A model generated the notes under the pieces. The model was not told the origin of the DNA. It saw nothing but the letters and a program-made list of their open reading frames with translations, and did not search any database. 64,000 nucleotides of DNA from Deltaproteobacteria bacterium. GTDB lineage: Bacteria > Myxococcota_A > Polyangia > Haliangiales > Haliangiaceae. Positions within the stretch are counted from its first letter, which is position 1. The number at the start of each line of letters is the position of its first letter. Position numbers and translations under genes: made by a program. Below, in pieces: positions 1 through 10,075 of this stretch. The stretch spans positions 1 to 64,000 of the forward strand of contig JAIOQA010000050.1 in assembly GCA_021413675.1 (NCBI GenBank), read 5' to 3'.

Positions 1-434
1 CCGCGCCCGCGCTCGCCGGCATCCCGGTCACGCACCGCGGCGCCGCGGCCGGCTTCGCGGTCGTGAGCGGCCACGCCGCCGGATCGTACGAGCCGCTGCT
101 CGCCGGCATCGCGCCCGGCGCGATGACCGTGGTCGTGCTGATGGGCCTCGCGACGCGCGCCGCGATCGCCGACTTCCTGATCGCGCGCGGCTGGCCCGCG
201 ACCACGCCGGCCGCGGTGATCCTCGGCGCGTCGCACACCGACGCCGCCGCGTGGACCGGCGCCCTCGCCCATCTCTCGCACGCGCCGGTGACCGCGCAGC
301 CCGGCATCCTCGTGATCGGCGCCGTCGTCGATCTCGCCCCCGTGATCGGCCTGGCCCGCGCACCCCACGCGCCCACCGACTCCATCGATCTGCCGGCGCT
401 CGCGCCGGTCGCGTCTCTCGTGAGGAGCCTATGA
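1..434 (+). CDS. cobA: uroporphyrinogen-III C-methyltransferase, C-terminal part (5'-truncated by window edge)
   Basis: The reading frame is open from base 3 and ends at the TGA at 432-434. The visible part begins with a PALAGIPVTHRG-type segment followed by a VVSGHAAG stretch, which matches the SUMT/CysG methyltransferase family. That family transfers two methyl groups from S-adenosylmethionine to uroporphyrinogen III, giving precorrin-2, the precursor of siroheme and cobalamin. The remainder (LMGLATRAAIADFLIARGW and the following alpha/beta part) fits the C-terminal half of the fold. The stop overlaps the ATG of the siroheme-dependent reductase (ATGA), so cofactor synthesis and cofactor use are translationally coupled. 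The N-terminal SAM-binding half lies outside the window, so a fusion to siroheme synthase domains cannot be judged. Confidence 0.85.
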   Translation, partial: APALAGIPVTHRGAAAGFAVVSGHAAGSYEPLLAGIAPGAMTVVVLMGLATRAAIADFLIARGWPATTPAAVILGASHTDAAAWTGALAHLSHAPVTAQPGILVIGAVVDLAPVIGLARAPHAPTDSIDLPALAPVASLVRSL

Positions 435-2167
435 CCACCGAACAACCGCACGCCACCACCGGTCCCGGCCGCCTGGGCTTCGCCCGCGCCGCGGACGTCG
501 ATCTCTTCGTCGAGCGCCTCGAGGCGTTCGAACGCGGCGAGCTGTCGGCCGACGACTGGCGCGGCTTCCGCCTGCTCAACGGCGTCTACGGCCAGCGCCA
601 GGACGGCGTGATGATGATCCGCGCCAAGATCCCGGGCGGCATCCTGTCGCCGGCGCAGATCGAGGCGCTCGCGGTGATCGCCGAGCGCTGGGGCCACGGC
701 AAGGGCCACGTCACGACCCGCCAGAACGTGCAGTACCACTTCGTCGAGCTGGCCCACGTCGAGGAGGCGCTGCGCATCCTCGCCGACGCCGGCATCACGA
801 CCAAGGAGGCCTGCGGCCACTCGGTGCGCAACTGGACCTGCTGCCCGTTCGCCGGCATCGCCGCCGAAGAGCCGTTCGATCCCACGCCGTACGTCGAGGC
901 GCTCGCGCACCACCTGCTGCGCGGGCCGTACTCGTCGACCCTGCCCCGCAAGCTCAAGCCGTCGATCGGCGGCTGCTGCGGCCGCGACTGCTCGCAGGCC
1001 TTCATCAACGACCTCGGCTTCCTCGCGCGCACCAAGGACGGCGTCGCCGGCTTCCAGGTGCTCGCGGGCGGCGGGCTCTCGACCCTGCGCCGCAGCGCGC
1101 TCGTCGTCGAGGACTTCGTCCCGGCCGGCGAGGTGCTCGAGGCCGCCGACGCGGTCGTGCGGGTCTTCCACCGCATCGGCAACCGCAACAACCGCGCGAA
1201 GGCCCGCCTCAAGTGGGCGATCGACAAGATCGGCGCCGAGGCGTTCGTCGCCGAGTACCACGCCGAGCGCGAGAAGATCCGCGGCGAGGGCGGCGTGCCG
1301 CTCACGCTCCTGCCCCAGCCGGTTCCGCCGACCCTGCGCGCGGGGCTGCCGCAGCTCGCGCCCGCCCCCGATGGCTACGAAGCCTGGGCGCGGGACAGCG
1401 TGCGCCCGCAGAAGCAGGCCGGGTTCTCGGCCGTGGTCGTGCGCCTCGTCCTCGGCGACATCACCGCCGAGCAGCTGCGCGCGATCGGCCGCATCGCGAT
1501 CGCCCACGGCGAGGGCGAGATCCGCGCCACCAACGAGCAGAACCTGCTGCTCCGCTTCATCCCGACCTGGAAGCTGCCGCGCGTGTTCGCCGATCTCGCG
1601 GCGGTCGGCCTCGCCGCCACCGGCGCCAACACGCTGCACGACGTCACCAGCTGCCCGGGTGCATCCTCCTGCAAGCTCGCGGTCACCGCGTCGCGCGGGC
1701 TCGCGTCGCTCATCACCAAGGCGCTCGACGAGCGGCCCGATCTGATCGCCGCGGCCCGCAACCTCGACGTCAAGATCTCCGGCTGCCCGCACGGCTGCGG
1801 CCAGCACTACATCGCCGGCATCGGCTTCCAGGGCGGCATGCGCAAGATCGCCGGGCGCCCGGTGCCGCAGTACCTGGTCTACGTCGGCGGTGGCCTGCGC
1901 GCCGACGGCGCCGACTTCGGTCGGCTGATCGCCAAGGTGCCCGCGCGCCGCGCGCCCGCCGCCCTCGTCCGCCTGCTCGACCTCTACATCGCCGCCGGCG
2001 CGCCCGGCCACGCCTGGTGGGCGACCGTCGGCGCGGACAAGCTCAAGGCCCTGCTCGCCGATCTGGTCGAGCTCGGCGACGCCGCGGTCACCGACGACGA
2101 CTTCATCGATCTCGGCGAGACCAAGGCCTTCGAGGTCCAGTCGGGCGAGGGCGAGTGCGCGGCGTAG
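431..2167 (+). CDS. ferredoxin-type nitrite/sulfite reductase (siroheme / 4Fe-4S)
   Basis: A 578-residue protein of the nitrite/sulfite reductase haemoprotein family (COG0155). It performs six-electron reduction of nitrite to ammonia or sulfite to sulfide in assimilation. The cluster ligands appear as C408-x5-C414 (TSCPGASSC) and C452-x3-C456 (GCPHGC), the family signature coordinating a 4Fe-4S cluster bridged to siroheme. The N-terminal half carries the TTRQNVQYH motif and a GGCCGRDC segment. I chose the ATG at 431, preceded by a GAGGAG ribosome site, rather than upstream in-frame codons that run inside cobA. It is coupled to cobA by a 4-bp overlap. Sequence alone does not settle nitrite versus sulfite. 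No flavoprotein partner is adjacent, so ferredoxin is the likely donor. Confidence 0.93.
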   Translation: MTTEQPHATTGPGRLGFARAADVDLFVERLEAFERGELSADDWRGFRLLNGVYGQRQDGVMMIRAKIPGGILSPAQIEALAVIAERWGHGKGHVTTRQNVQYHFVELAHVEEALRILADAGITTKEACGHSVRNWTCCPFAGIAAEEPFDPTPYVEALAHHLLRGPYSSTLPRKLKPSIGGCCGRDCSQAFINDLGFLARTKDGVAGFQVLAGGGLSTLRRSALVVEDFVPAGEVLEAADAVVRVFHRIGNRNNRAKARLKWAIDKIGAEAFVAEYHAEREKIRGEGGVPLTLLPQPVPPTLRAGLPQLAPAPDGYEAWARDSVRPQKQAGFSAVVVRLVLGDITAEQLRAIGRIAIAHGEGEIRATNEQNLLLRFIPTWKLPRVFADLAAVGLAATGANTLHDVTSCPGASSCKLAVTASRGLASLITKALDERPDLIAAARNLDVKISGCPHGCGQHYIAGIGFQGGMRKIAGRPVPQYLVYVGGGLRADGADFGRLIAKVPARRAPAALVRLLDLYIAAGAPGHAWWATVGADKLKALLADLVELGDAAVTDDDFIDLGETKAFEVQSGEGECAA

Positions 2168-2188
2168 AACACTGATCGACGCTCCGCG

Positions 2189-2223
2189 CCGCGGTCGCCT
2201 CCCCCCGACCGCGGCCTTTTTTT
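2189..2223 (+). terminator. rho-independent terminator after the cobA-reductase operon
   Basis: A perfect 9-bp GC-rich stem (2189-2197 pairing with 2206-2214) with an 8-base loop is followed by CC and seven T residues (2217-2223). It lies 21 bases after the reductase stop and closes the operon before tetR. Confidence 0.92.
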
Positions 2224-2232
2224 GACCCCATC

Positions 2233-2254
2233 TTGACAGCTCGTTCCAGAATGA
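2233..2254 (+). promoter_or_regulatory. tetR promoter -35 with overlapping palindromic operator
   Basis: A consensus -35 hexamer TTGACA lies at 2233-2238. Just downstream, TCGTTC-CA-GAATGA (2241-2254) is a palindrome with one mismatch and would sit in the promoter spacer. The half-site TCGTTC recurs upstream of the neighbouring dehydrogenase (2879-2884, inverted copy at 2902-2907). This pattern fits autorepression by the TetR protein. The -10 element is poor, so the transcription start is uncertain. Confidence 0.5.
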
Positions 2255-2267
2255 CCATCCTCTGCTC

Positions 2268-2846
2268 ATGGGCCGGCCGAAAGAGTTCGATCGCGAGGCG
2301 GTGCTCGACCGCGCGCTCGAGGTCTTCTGGGACCGCGGCTACGACGGCACGTCGATGGCGGACCTCGTCCTTGCCCTCGGCGTCGGGCGCCAGAGCCTGT
2401 ACGACACCTTCGGCGACAAGCGCGCGCTGTACCTGCTCGCGCTCGATCGCTACCGGGCCGAGCGCAACGCCACGCCCTGGCACCTGCTCGACGAGCTGCC
2501 GCTTCGCCCCGGCCTGCGCGCGCTGTTCGCGGCGGTGATCGACTGGATGGTCGACAATCCCGAGGGCCGCACCTGCATGATGGTGTGCGCCGCGGCCGAG
2601 CGCGCGCCCCACGACCCCGAGGTCGCCGCGCGCTTCACGACCAGCACCAGGCAGGTCGAGCAGCGCTTCGTCGCGCGCTTCAAGCGCGCCCAGGCCGACG
2701 GCGAGATCGGCGTGCAGCACGACCCGGTCGCGCTCGCCCGGTACTTCACCAACGCGCTCAACGGCCTGAACGTCACCGCCAAGGGCGTGCACGACCGCGC
2801 CCACCTCCTCCAGATCGCCGACGTCACGCTCTCGATCCTCGGCTGA
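2268..2846 (+). CDS. TetR/AcrR-family transcriptional regulator
   Basis: A 192-residue regulator. The N-terminus begins with MGRPKEFD and carries a textbook TetR helix-turn-helix over roughly residues 10-55 (ALEVFWDRGYDGTSMADL, then LGVGRQSLYDTFGDKRAL). The C-terminal ligand domain resembles the TetR_C class found with redox and dehydrogenase targets (WMVDNPEGRTCMMVCAAAE). It lies 83 bases upstream of a short-chain dehydrogenase on the same strand. Palindromic sites sharing the TCGTTC half-site precede both genes, so the dehydrogenase is the probable target. The ligand is unknown; such pairs often sense reactive electrophiles or quinones, which here is only inference. Confidence 0.92.
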   Translation: MGRPKEFDREAVLDRALEVFWDRGYDGTSMADLVLALGVGRQSLYDTFGDKRALYLLALDRYRAERNATPWHLLDELPLRPGLRALFAAVIDWMVDNPEGRTCMMVCAAAERAPHDPEVAARFTTSTRQVEQRFVARFKRAQADGEIGVQHDPVALARYFTNALNGLNVTAKGVHDRAHLLQIADVTLSILG

Positions 2847-2878
2847 TCCGATCCGGATCCGCCGCTCGCGAGCCGACG

Positions 2879-2907
2879 TCGTTCAATCATCTTCAATTCT
2901 TGAACGA
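2879..2907 (+). promoter_or_regulatory. inverted-repeat operator upstream of the dehydrogenase
   Basis: Perfect 8-bp arms TCGTTCAA (2879-2886) and TTGAACGA (2900-2907) are separated by 13 bases, ending 22 bases before the ATG of the dehydrogenase. The half-site is shared with the palindrome in front of tetR. Confidence 0.55.
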
Positions 2908-2929
2908 TCGATCCAGAAAGGCACGCACC

Positions 2930-3685
2930 ATGTCCACCCAGCAGCTCCTCGGCAAGATCGCGCTCGTCACCGGCGGCACCACCGGCATCGGCCTCGCCGC
3001 CGCCCAGCTCTTCATCCAGGAGGGCGCGAAGGTCATCGTCACCGGCCAGAACCCCGACACCCTCGCGGCCGCACACAAGCTCCTCGGCGATCACGCGATC
3101 GTCATCAAGGCCGATGCCCGCTCGGTCGCCGACGCCGATCGCCTCGGCGAGGAGATCAAGCGCCGGTTCGGCGGCCTCGACGTCGCGTTCCTCAACGCCG
3201 GCGTCGCGCGGTTCGCGCCGATCGAGGCCGGCGACGAGGCCTTCTACGACGACCTGATGGACACCAACGTGAAGGGCATCGTGTTCACGATGCGCGCGAT
3301 CTCGCCGCTGCTCCGCACCGGCGCCAGCGTGATCGTCACGACCTCGGTGGTCGACAGCAAGGGCATCGCCAACGCGTCGATCTACTCCGCGACCAAGGGC
3401 GCGCTCTCGGCGCTGGTCCGATCGCTCGCGGTCGAGCTCGCGCCGCGCGGCATCCGCGTCAACGCGGTGAGCCCGGGCCCGATCACCACGCCGATCTACG
3501 GCAAGCTCGGCTTCCCGGCCGACGCGCTCAAGGGCTTCGAGGACTCGATGACCTCGCAGGTGCCGCTCAAGCGCTTCGGCTCGAGCGAGGAGGTCGCGCG
3601 GACCGCGCTGTTCCTCGCTGGCCCGGGCGCGGCCTACGTCAACGGCGTCGAGCTGCCGGTCGACGGCGGCCTGGGTATTGCCTGA
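2930..3685 (+). CDS. SDR-family NAD(P)-dependent oxidoreductase
   Basis: A 251-residue classical short-chain dehydrogenase. It has the cofactor motif TGGTTGIG at residues 14-21, the NAG strand motif (LNAGVARF), and the catalytic set S139, Y152, K156 in exact S-x12-Y-x3-K spacing. The C-terminal GPITTPIY and DGG-near-end motifs also fit. Length is standard. The start at 2930 lies just after an AGAAAGG-like ribosome site and an inverted repeat likely bound by the upstream TetR protein. The substrate cannot be deduced; many TetR-linked SDRs of this subgroup reduce quinones or aldehydes. Confidence 0.92.
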   Translation: MSTQQLLGKIALVTGGTTGIGLAAAQLFIQEGAKVIVTGQNPDTLAAAHKLLGDHAIVIKADARSVADADRLGEEIKRRFGGLDVAFLNAGVARFAPIEAGDEAFYDDLMDTNVKGIVFTMRAISPLLRTGASVIVTTSVVDSKGIANASIYSATKGALSALVRSLAVELAPRGIRVNAVSPGPITTPIYGKLGFPADALKGFEDSMTSQVPLKRFGSSEEVARTALFLAGPGAAYVNGVELPVDGGLGIA

Positions 3686-3731
3686 GGCGGGAAGCGCGCG
3701 CGTCACGGGCTCCGCGCGGTGGACGCTCCGA

Positions 3732-6700
3732 TCACATCTCGTCGTCCATCTCGGTCTCGTGATCGCCCTGCACCACCAGCTTCACCGGTAGCAGCGTCTT
3801 GGGCGGCGGCGCGTACTCGGCGACCACCTTGTCGAGCTGCTTCTTCTCCTCGACGCACTGCTGCTGCAGCTCCTCGACCTCGGCACGGCGCGGCGGCTTC
3901 CCGCCGCTGGTGAGGTAGGCGCGGCACGCGGTCTGGACCTCTTCGAGCTTCGTGACGCGCAGCCGGACCGACGCCGGGTCATCCTTCATCATGATGATCT
4001 GGTGATACGCGGTGAGCCCATCGTGGATCGTCTGCAGCAGCTTGCCGAAGCTGCTGGTCAGCGTCTTGGCCTTGTCGCTGAACTGCTTGGCCGACTCGAC
4101 GGTGGTCGTGAACTCGACCGTCTTCGCGGCCTTCCGCGCGCGCTCCAGGAACGGCAGGAGCATCTCGCGCTCCTCGACCGACGCCTCGAGCATGCGCGCG
4201 ACCATCTGCGACCGGTCGCCGTTGTTGCCGATGTACTCGCCGCACTTGGCCTCGAGGTCAGTCAGCGCGGCCATCCGCAGCGCGAGCGCGTCGCGCTGCG
4301 CGTCCGGGGTGGCCTTGTCGCCCTTGGGCAGCGGGATCGCGTGGTACGCGCTGACCGCCGCATCGACGACCGCGACCTTCACGCGCCGTCCGAGCCCGAT
4401 GTCCGAATACTCCTTCCACTGCTCGAGCCCCATGATGTGCGACGTGGCGTCGATCCCCTCGAGCTTGCGCCCGGCCCGGTAGGTCGCAGCCTTGTCCGCC
4501 ATCTTGGTCAGGTTGCCCGGCTTCACCGTGGTCGCGCCTTTGATCTTCGCGCGCAGCCCCTCCTTGCGCAGCGTCATCAGGTGGGTCGCCTCCTCGAGGT
4601 CGGTGAGCAGCCGGTTGGCCAGCTTCTCGTCGGTGAACTTCTCGCCCGCGGCCGCCAGCTCGTCGATGGCCTCCTCGACCGGCACCGGCGTGAGCGCGGC
4701 CGGATCGAGCTTGGGGGTCGACTCGAACGCGCCGCCGAGCGTCGGGTCCTTCTCCTTGTTCGTGTTGGGCCGGTCGAGGACGTGGGTGAGCTTGCCGCTC
4801 TCGTCCTCCTTGAACTTGCCCGCGACGTGGAACTGGCCCAGCTCCCAGGTCTTGAGGTTGAAGCGCGCCAGCTGCTTGGTGTGGACCATGAACAGCGTGG
4901 CGTCGACGACCAGCGCCAGCTGCGCGGTCAGCGCGGCCTTCAGATCGTAGGTGAACGCCACCCCGTCCTTGTCGCTCGGCTTGAACCGGTAGATCGGCGA
5001 GTCCTCCGGCTTGTAGAGCTGGCCCTTGAACGCCGCGTCGGCGGTCGCGGTGAGCGTCGCGGTGCCCTCGAGCGCCGCCCGCAGCGCGGCGATGTAGTTC
5101 GAGCCGATCATGAAGCCGCCGGCGAGCTTCACGCCGATGTGGCCGGCGAGCTTGAGCGTGCCGCTCAGGTCGATCGGGTCCTCCTCCTTCGCCTGCGTGA
5201 CCTTGCCCTCGACGCCCGCCGACACGCCGCCGAACAGGCCGAACTCGACGAACACGCCGAGCGCCGGGACGAAGTGATACTCGGCGACCAGCTTGGGCAG
5301 CGGCAGCGGGTCGTACGCGAAGTGCGCGCCGAGCGCCGCCGTCCGCTTCTTGCGATCGTACATGCCGGTGATCCGGCCGCCGAACAGGCTGATGCTGGCC
5401 GCGTCGGGCAGCTCGAGCGCGCTCTCGATCCCGGTCCACGTCACGCCTTCGGCCTTGGTGTACTGCGGCTTGATGACCTTCGCCTTCACGAACTGGCCCG
5501 CGAACCGCAGCGCGCTGAGCGCCGACGACCAGCCGCCGGGGTTGAGCGCCTTGACGTTGTTCTGGGCGTCCTCGTTGTTCGTGCCGCCGAGCGTGATCGA
5601 CGCCGAGTCGGCGAAGATGCCGGCCTTGTAGCCGTCGGCGTCCTTGTTGCTGAAGCGCGCGTTCTGGATCCAGAGCGTCACCAGCGGCGTGCCGAGCTCG
5701 AGCGTCGTCAGCGTACCGGTCAGCGCCTTGGTCTTGGTCTTGAACCGCGCCGACAGCGCCGCGTGGCCCTTGAACACCGACGTGTTGACCGCGAAGTTCG
5801 CGTTGTCGAGGCCGAAGAAGAACCCGTCCTCGGTCGAGTAGCCGAGGGTCGCCCCACCGCCAATCACGACCGTGTCGTCGCCCATCGGCTTGAGCGCGTC
5901 GACGGTGAAGGTGCCGCTCAGCTTCTCGAGCCCGCCGGCCTTGCTGACCTCGGCGCTGACGCTCACCGACGCGTCGGTGCCCAGCGCGTCCTTGGGCAGC
6001 TTGTACTTCGCCTGATCGAGCGAGAAGCGATTCTCCACGTACGAGGCCTTCTCGATCGTGAAGGCCGCGTCCTTGCCGGCCGAGAACTTGGCGAGCTCGA
6101 GCTGCTTCAGCTTGCCGTCAGCGCCGATGCCGAGCTGCAGGCTGCCGGTGACCGTGCCGACCGGGTCGGGCAGGACGAGCGAGACCGTGTCCAGCGCCAG
6201 GTACAGGCCCGACTTGCTGTTCCACGAGAACCGGATCGCCTCGGTGGTGAGGAAGCTGCCGATCTTCAGCTTCGACGCCGACATGCCGAGCTCCATGAAC
6301 TCGTCCGTCGCCTGCAGCCGGTCGAGCATGATGTTCTCGATCGACAGGAAGCCGAGGTCCGCGCTCTTCAGCAGCTGCAGGTTGGTCAGCGCGACGTCCC
6401 ACGAGAACTTGCCGTTCCAGTCGACGCGCGCCTTGCCGTTGATCTCCGGGATCGCGTTCTTCGACGACAGGAACCCGATCTCGAGGCCCGCGGCGATCTC
6501 CATGCCGCCGAGCTTGTCGACCTCGCCGCTCTCCTTCTTCGTCGTCGCCGCGATCCCGAACTTCTTGGGCAGGATCGCCATCGGCCCGACCGGGATCCGG
6601 GAGGGCGCCTTCGCCACCGGCGCGCTCTCGTCCGGCCCCTTCGGCGCGTCGAGCGCCTTGGGCTCGTCGCTCGGCTCGACGACCGGCGTCACGGAGCCGC

Positions 6701-7943
6701 CGCCGCCGCCCGGGATCCAGCTCTTGAGCCACTCGACCGCGGCCCAGCCCTTCTTCACGATCCAGCCCGAGACGTAGCCGCCGAAGGTGCGCCACACGGT
6801 GGTCGCGGGCAGGCCGGTGAGGAACGCGTACAGGAACTTCGAGACCGCGACGTACTTGGTCGAGAACGAGCTCGACGCGGCCAGCGGCTCCAGCAGCCAC
6901 GTGACGATCGCGTGGGTCTGGAGATCGCCTTCCTTGCCGGTCTCCTCCTTGGCCTTGTTCATGACCCACTGGCAGACGCCGACCAGGTAGGTCTCGGCGC
7001 GCTGCAGGAGGTAGCCCGCCAGGAAGATCACGACCTGCTGCAACGGCTCCGGGATCGCGCTCCACACCGCGACGACCTTGTCGAGGACCTGCAGCCCCGC
7101 GACGATCGCGGCCGCGCCGGCGCTCGCGTAGGTCGCGATCGCCCCGGCGATCATGGCGTCGAGCCCGCTCAGCTGGATGAGCTGCGCGCCCAGCTCGTTG
7201 AGCACGTTGACCAGCTTGTCGTCGACGGAGACGCTGGCGACCAGCTGCGCGGCCATCGAGTTGCCGGGCAAGATCGACGCGACGTAGGTGGCGAACGTCG
7301 CCTGCGCGCCGCTGAGGCCCTCGGTGACCCGCTCGAAGATATTCTTGCGCTGGACGCCGGTGCCGCCGCCACCACCGGGACCGCCGTCGAGCAGCGCCTC
7401 CACCGATTCACCGCGCACGACCCGATCGGCGACTGCATCGGCGTGGCGCTCGTACGCGTCGCCCTCCGCGCCGACGCCGCCCTTCAGCGACACGCCGCGG
7501 CGCTGCTGGATCACGTGCGCAGCCTCGTGCGCCGCGGTGTGGAGATCCGGCGCGCCGCCGAACGCGACCTGGTTGCCGACCGCGTACGCCGGCGCGCCGA
7601 TCGCGCCGGCGGCGGCCGCCGCCGCGCCGCCGGTGTGCGCCTGGATGCCCGACACGTCGTGGCGCCCGAACGCCTGCTGGATCTGATCGAGGAACGGCAG
7701 GGGGCCGCCGCCGCCCGCCACGCCGCGCGCGGCGGTGTCGTGCACGCCCTCGAGATCGAGCTCGCGCGCGCCGCTGGTCCGATCGGCGCGCCGCTGGACC
7801 GCGCTCTTCGCCTGGACCGGGCGCGGCGCGAGCTGCGAGGTCAGCGTGACGCGGCCCGGCGCGACGCGGCCGCGGGTCCCGGTGTCGGCGCCATCGCCGC
7901 GCCAGAGCGTCGTCAGGTCTTCGGTACCGCGGGGGTGCGCCAT
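3732..7943 (-). CDS. large DUF4157 (eCIS core domain) protein with long repetitive beta-rich body
   Basis: A 1403-residue protein. The N-terminal third carries the DUF4157 metallopeptidase-like domain: H139-E-A-A-H143 (HEAAHVIQQ) followed by a [10 protein letters not shown] segment. The domain ends at a VQRK tetrapeptide at about residue 197, also present at the end of the DUF4157 domain in the protein at 19.7 kb. Next come hydrophobic helices (about residues 220-330, e.g. [25 protein letters not shown]), a Gly/Pro linker, and a very long region of repeating beta-type units rich in Gly, Ala, Lys and Thr with alternating hydrophobics. The last 250 residues are charged and helical. DUF4157 is typical of cargo or effector proteins of contractile injection systems and of polymorphic toxins. 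No structural injection genes and no adjacent immunity gene are visible. No recognisable toxin tip was found. It is divergent from the OPT transporter. Confidence 0.8.
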   Translation of the reverse strand: MAHPRGTEDLTTLWRGDGADTGTRGRVAPGRVTLTSQLAPRPVQAKSAVQRRADRTSGARELDLEGVHDTAARGVAGGGGPLPFLDQIQQAFGRHDVSGIQAHTGGAAAAAAGAIGAPAYAVGNQVAFGGAPDLHTAAHEAAHVIQQRRGVSLKGGVGAEGDAYERHADAVADRVVRGESVEALLDGGPGGGGGTGVQRKNIFERVTEGLSGAQATFATYVASILPGNSMAAQLVASVSVDDKLVNVLNELGAQLIQLSGLDAMIAGAIATYASAGAAAIVAGLQVLDKVVAVWSAIPEPLQQVVIFLAGYLLQRAETYLVGVCQWVMNKAKEETGKEGDLQTHAIVTWLLEPLAASSSFSTKYVAVSKFLYAFLTGLPATTVWRTFGGYVSGWIVKKGWAAVEWLKSWIPGGGGGSVTPVVEPSDEPKALDAPKGPDESAPVAKAPSRIPVGPMAILPKKFGIAATTKKESGEVDKLGGMEIAAGLEIGFLSSKNAIPEINGKARVDWNGKFSWDVALTNLQLLKSADLGFLSIENIMLDRLQATDEFMELGMSASKLKIGSFLTTEAIRFSWNSKSGLYLALDTVSLVLPDPVGTVTGSLQLGIGADGKLKQLELAKFSAGKDAAFTIEKASYVENRFSLDQAKYKLPKDALGTDASVSVSAEVSKAGGLEKLSGTFTVDALKPMGDDTVVIGGGATLGYSTEDGFFFGLDNANFAVNTSVFKGHAALSARFKTKTKALTGTLTTLELGTPLVTLWIQNARFSNKDADGYKAGIFADSASITLGGTNNEDAQNNVKALNPGGWSSALSALRFAGQFVKAKVIKPQYTKAEGVTWTGIESALELPDAASISLFGGRITGMYDRKKRTAALGAHFAYDPLPLPKLVAEYHFVPALGVFVEFGLFGGVSAGVEGKVTQAKEEDPIDLSGTLKLAGHIGVKLAGGFMIGSNYIAALRAALEGTATLTATADAAFKGQLYKPEDSPIYRFKPSDKDGVAFTYDLKAALTAQLALVVDATLFMVHTKQLARFNLKTWELGQFHVAGKFKEDESGKLTHVLDRPNTNKEKDPTLGGAFESTPKLDPAALTPVPVEEAIDELAAAGEKFTDEKLANRLLTDLEEATHLMTLRKEGLRAKIKGATTVKPGNLTKMADKAATYRAGRKLEGIDATSHIMGLEQWKEYSDIGLGRRVKVAVVDAAVSAYHAIPLPKGDKATPDAQRDALALRMAALTDLEAKCGEYIGNNGDRSQMVARMLEASVEEREMLLPFLERARKAAKTVEFTTTVESAKQFSDKAKTLTSSFGKLLQTIHDGLTAYHQIIMMKDDPASVRLRVTKLEEVQTACRAYLTSGGKPPRRAEVEELQQQCVEEKKQLDKVVAEYAPPPKTLLPVKLVVQGDHETEMDDEM

Positions 7944-8166
7944 CGGGCGGTCATGTTTGCAAGCCCCGCACCCAGGTCATGGAGGGAGCGATCGGGCTCA
8001 AGCGCGCGAAATCGTGCAGGCGGTGATCGGGCCAGCGCGTGCCGCGGCCGGGTGCCGCAGCGGCATGCCGCAGTGCTGCCGCTGGTCCTTTGCGGGGGCG
8101 TCATCGTCAGCGAATGACGGCCCGCGCCCCGGGTCGAACCCGCTTCGGTCGTGTTATGTGGCGACC

Positions 8167-10053
8167 GTGAGTGAAGAGTTCCCCGATTCCAGCGCCCACG
8201 GCACGCCCGGGGCGCCCACGCCGCCCCTGCGCGGCGACCTGACTGTCAAGGCGATCATCGCCGGCATCCTGGTCGCCGCGATCATGGGCCTGTCGTACCC
8301 GTACATGGTCCTGAAGCTCGGCTTCGGACCCAACGTATCGGTCGTCGCCGCGTTCTTCGGCTTCCTGTTCCTGCGGCTGTTCGATCTGTTCGGGCGCCGC
8401 GGCTACAACCGCTGGCAGAACAACCTGACCGAGGCCGCCGGCACCAGCGCCGCGCAGACCGCGTTCATGTGCGTGCTGCTCGGCGCCTTCGACATCCTGG
8501 CGTATCGCTCGAAGGGCGAGTTCAGCATGAAGCTGGACCCGATCGAGTCGTTCCTGTGGCTGTGGTCGGCGGCCACCCTCGGCGTGCTGCTCGCGGTGCC
8601 GCTGCGCCGCCACTTCGTCGTCGACGAGAAGCTGCCGTACGTCGATGGCCTCTCGGCCGCCGAGACCTTGATCGTGCTCGACCCGCCGCGCGGCGCGACC
8701 GAGGAGATCCGCAAGAACGCGATGCGCGCGTTCACCGCGGTGATGGCCGGCCTGGTGCTGTCGGGCCTGATCATGCTGTTCCGCGACGACGCCAAGCTCC
8801 TGCCATGGATCCCCGAAGGCTGGGACGCGCCGTGGCACTACCTCGGCCACGGCCTCGAGAAGGTGCTCGACGCCGCTGGCAACGTCACGCTCGACGACAA
8901 CGGCAAGGTCGTCATGGCGATGACCGGCGTGGTGCTCGCCAATTTCGGCGTCGGTGTCAGCTACAGCTTGCTCAGCATCGGCTCCGGCATGCTCGTCGGC
9001 CTGCGCATCAACCTCAGCATGCTGATCGGCAGCGTGCTGGCGTGGGTGGTCATGCCGTACTTCCTGGTCTCGAACCACGTGCTGCCCGAGACCCCGAGCC
9101 GCACCCAGGTGCTGTTCTGGGTGATGTGGCCCGCGACCGGCATGCTGGTCGCCGGCGGCCTGACCTCGCTCGCGCTGCGCTGGCGCCTGCTCGTCGACAC
9201 GTTCCGCAGCCTGCGCACCGCCAAGATCGGCTCCGACGAGTTCCCGCTGTCGATCGTGGTCATCGGCGTCGTGATCTCGGCGATCGCGCTGTGCATCGTG
9301 CAGGCGACGCTGCTCGACATGCCGGTGTGGATGACGCTCGCGGCGATCGTGCTGTCGCTGCCCCTGATGCTGGTCGGCCTGCGCGTCCTCGGCGAGACCA
9401 ACTGGGGCCCGATCAGCGCGCTCTCCAACATGATGCAGGGCGTGTTCGCCGCGCTCGCGCCCGGCAACATCACCGCCAACATGGTCGCCAGCGGCACCAC
9501 CGGCACGATCGCGACCTCGTCGGAGATGATCATGCAGGACTACAAGTGCGGCGAGGTCGTCGGCACCAAGCCCCGCAACCTAACCATCATGCAGCTCATC
9601 GCGGTGCCGGTCGGCGCCGCCGCGGTCGCGTGGATGTACCCCGCGCTGGTCAAGGCGTTCGGCATCACCGGCGACCACGCCCAGCTGTCGTCGCCGATCT
9701 CGAACAAGTGGGCCGGCTTCGCCGAGCTGCTCAAGGCCGGCGTCAGCGCGCTGCCGACCTCGGCGATGTGGGCGCTCTTGATCTTCTCGATCCTCGGCGT
9801 CGTGCTCACGGTCCTCGAGGCCCAGCCCCGCCTCAAGAAGTGGGTGCCGTCGCCGACCGGCATCGGCATCGGCATCATCGTGCCGTTCTCGGTCGTCTTC
9901 ACGATGTTCCTCGGCGGCCTGATCGGCTGGGCCTGGGAGCGCGGCGACAAGAAGTCCGCCGACACGTACATGGTGCCGCTCGCGTCCGGCCTCATCGCCG
10001 GCGAGGCGCTGGTCGCGGTGATCGCGTCGATCTACCTGGCCGCGGTCGCGTAG
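8167..10053 (+). CDS. OPT-family oligopeptide transporter (EspB-like)
   Basis: About 628 residues with some 14-16 hydrophobic segments. Family hallmarks include SYPYMVLKLGFGP near the N-terminus, NNLTEAAGTSAAQ, and the TGTIATSSEMIMQDYKCG / GTKPRNLTIMQL region of bacterial and archaeal OPT proteins. These take up short peptides or metal-peptide complexes using the proton gradient. I place the start at GTG 8167 (SEEFPDSS...), because upstream in-frame sequence is unlike the family; GTG 8158 is an alternative. No ribosome site is obvious. The protein stands alone, divergent from the DUF4157 gene. Myxobacterial EspB, linked to developmental timing, belongs to the same family, but orthology is not established. 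Confidence 0.9.
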   Translation: MSEEFPDSSAHGTPGAPTPPLRGDLTVKAIIAGILVAAIMGLSYPYMVLKLGFGPNVSVVAAFFGFLFLRLFDLFGRRGYNRWQNNLTEAAGTSAAQTAFMCVLLGAFDILAYRSKGEFSMKLDPIESFLWLWSAATLGVLLAVPLRRHFVVDEKLPYVDGLSAAETLIVLDPPRGATEEIRKNAMRAFTAVMAGLVLSGLIMLFRDDAKLLPWIPEGWDAPWHYLGHGLEKVLDAAGNVTLDDNGKVVMAMTGVVLANFGVGVSYSLLSIGSGMLVGLRINLSMLIGSVLAWVVMPYFLVSNHVLPETPSRTQVLFWVMWPATGMLVAGGLTSLALRWRLLVDTFRSLRTAKIGSDEFPLSIVVIGVVISAIALCIVQATLLDMPVWMTLAAIVLSLPLMLVGLRVLGETNWGPISALSNMMQGVFAALAPGNITANMVASGTTGTIATSSEMIMQDYKCGEVVGTKPRNLTIMQLIAVPVGAAAVAWMYPALVKAFGITGDHAQLSSPISNKWAGFAELLKAGVSALPTSAMWALLIFSILGVVLTVLEAQPRLKKWVPSPTGIGIGIIVPFSVVFTMFLGGLIGWAWERGDKKSADTYMVPLASGLIAGEALVAVIASIYLAAVA

Positions 10054-10075
10054 CGCCACGGCGTCGGCGCGATCG

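Noticed and set aside
4002-8117. Very long plus-strand open frame opposite the first DUF4157 gene
   Set aside because: Arg/Leu/Ala-rich translation without any domain, typical of antisense frames in GC-rich DNA. The minus-strand frame has clear domains.
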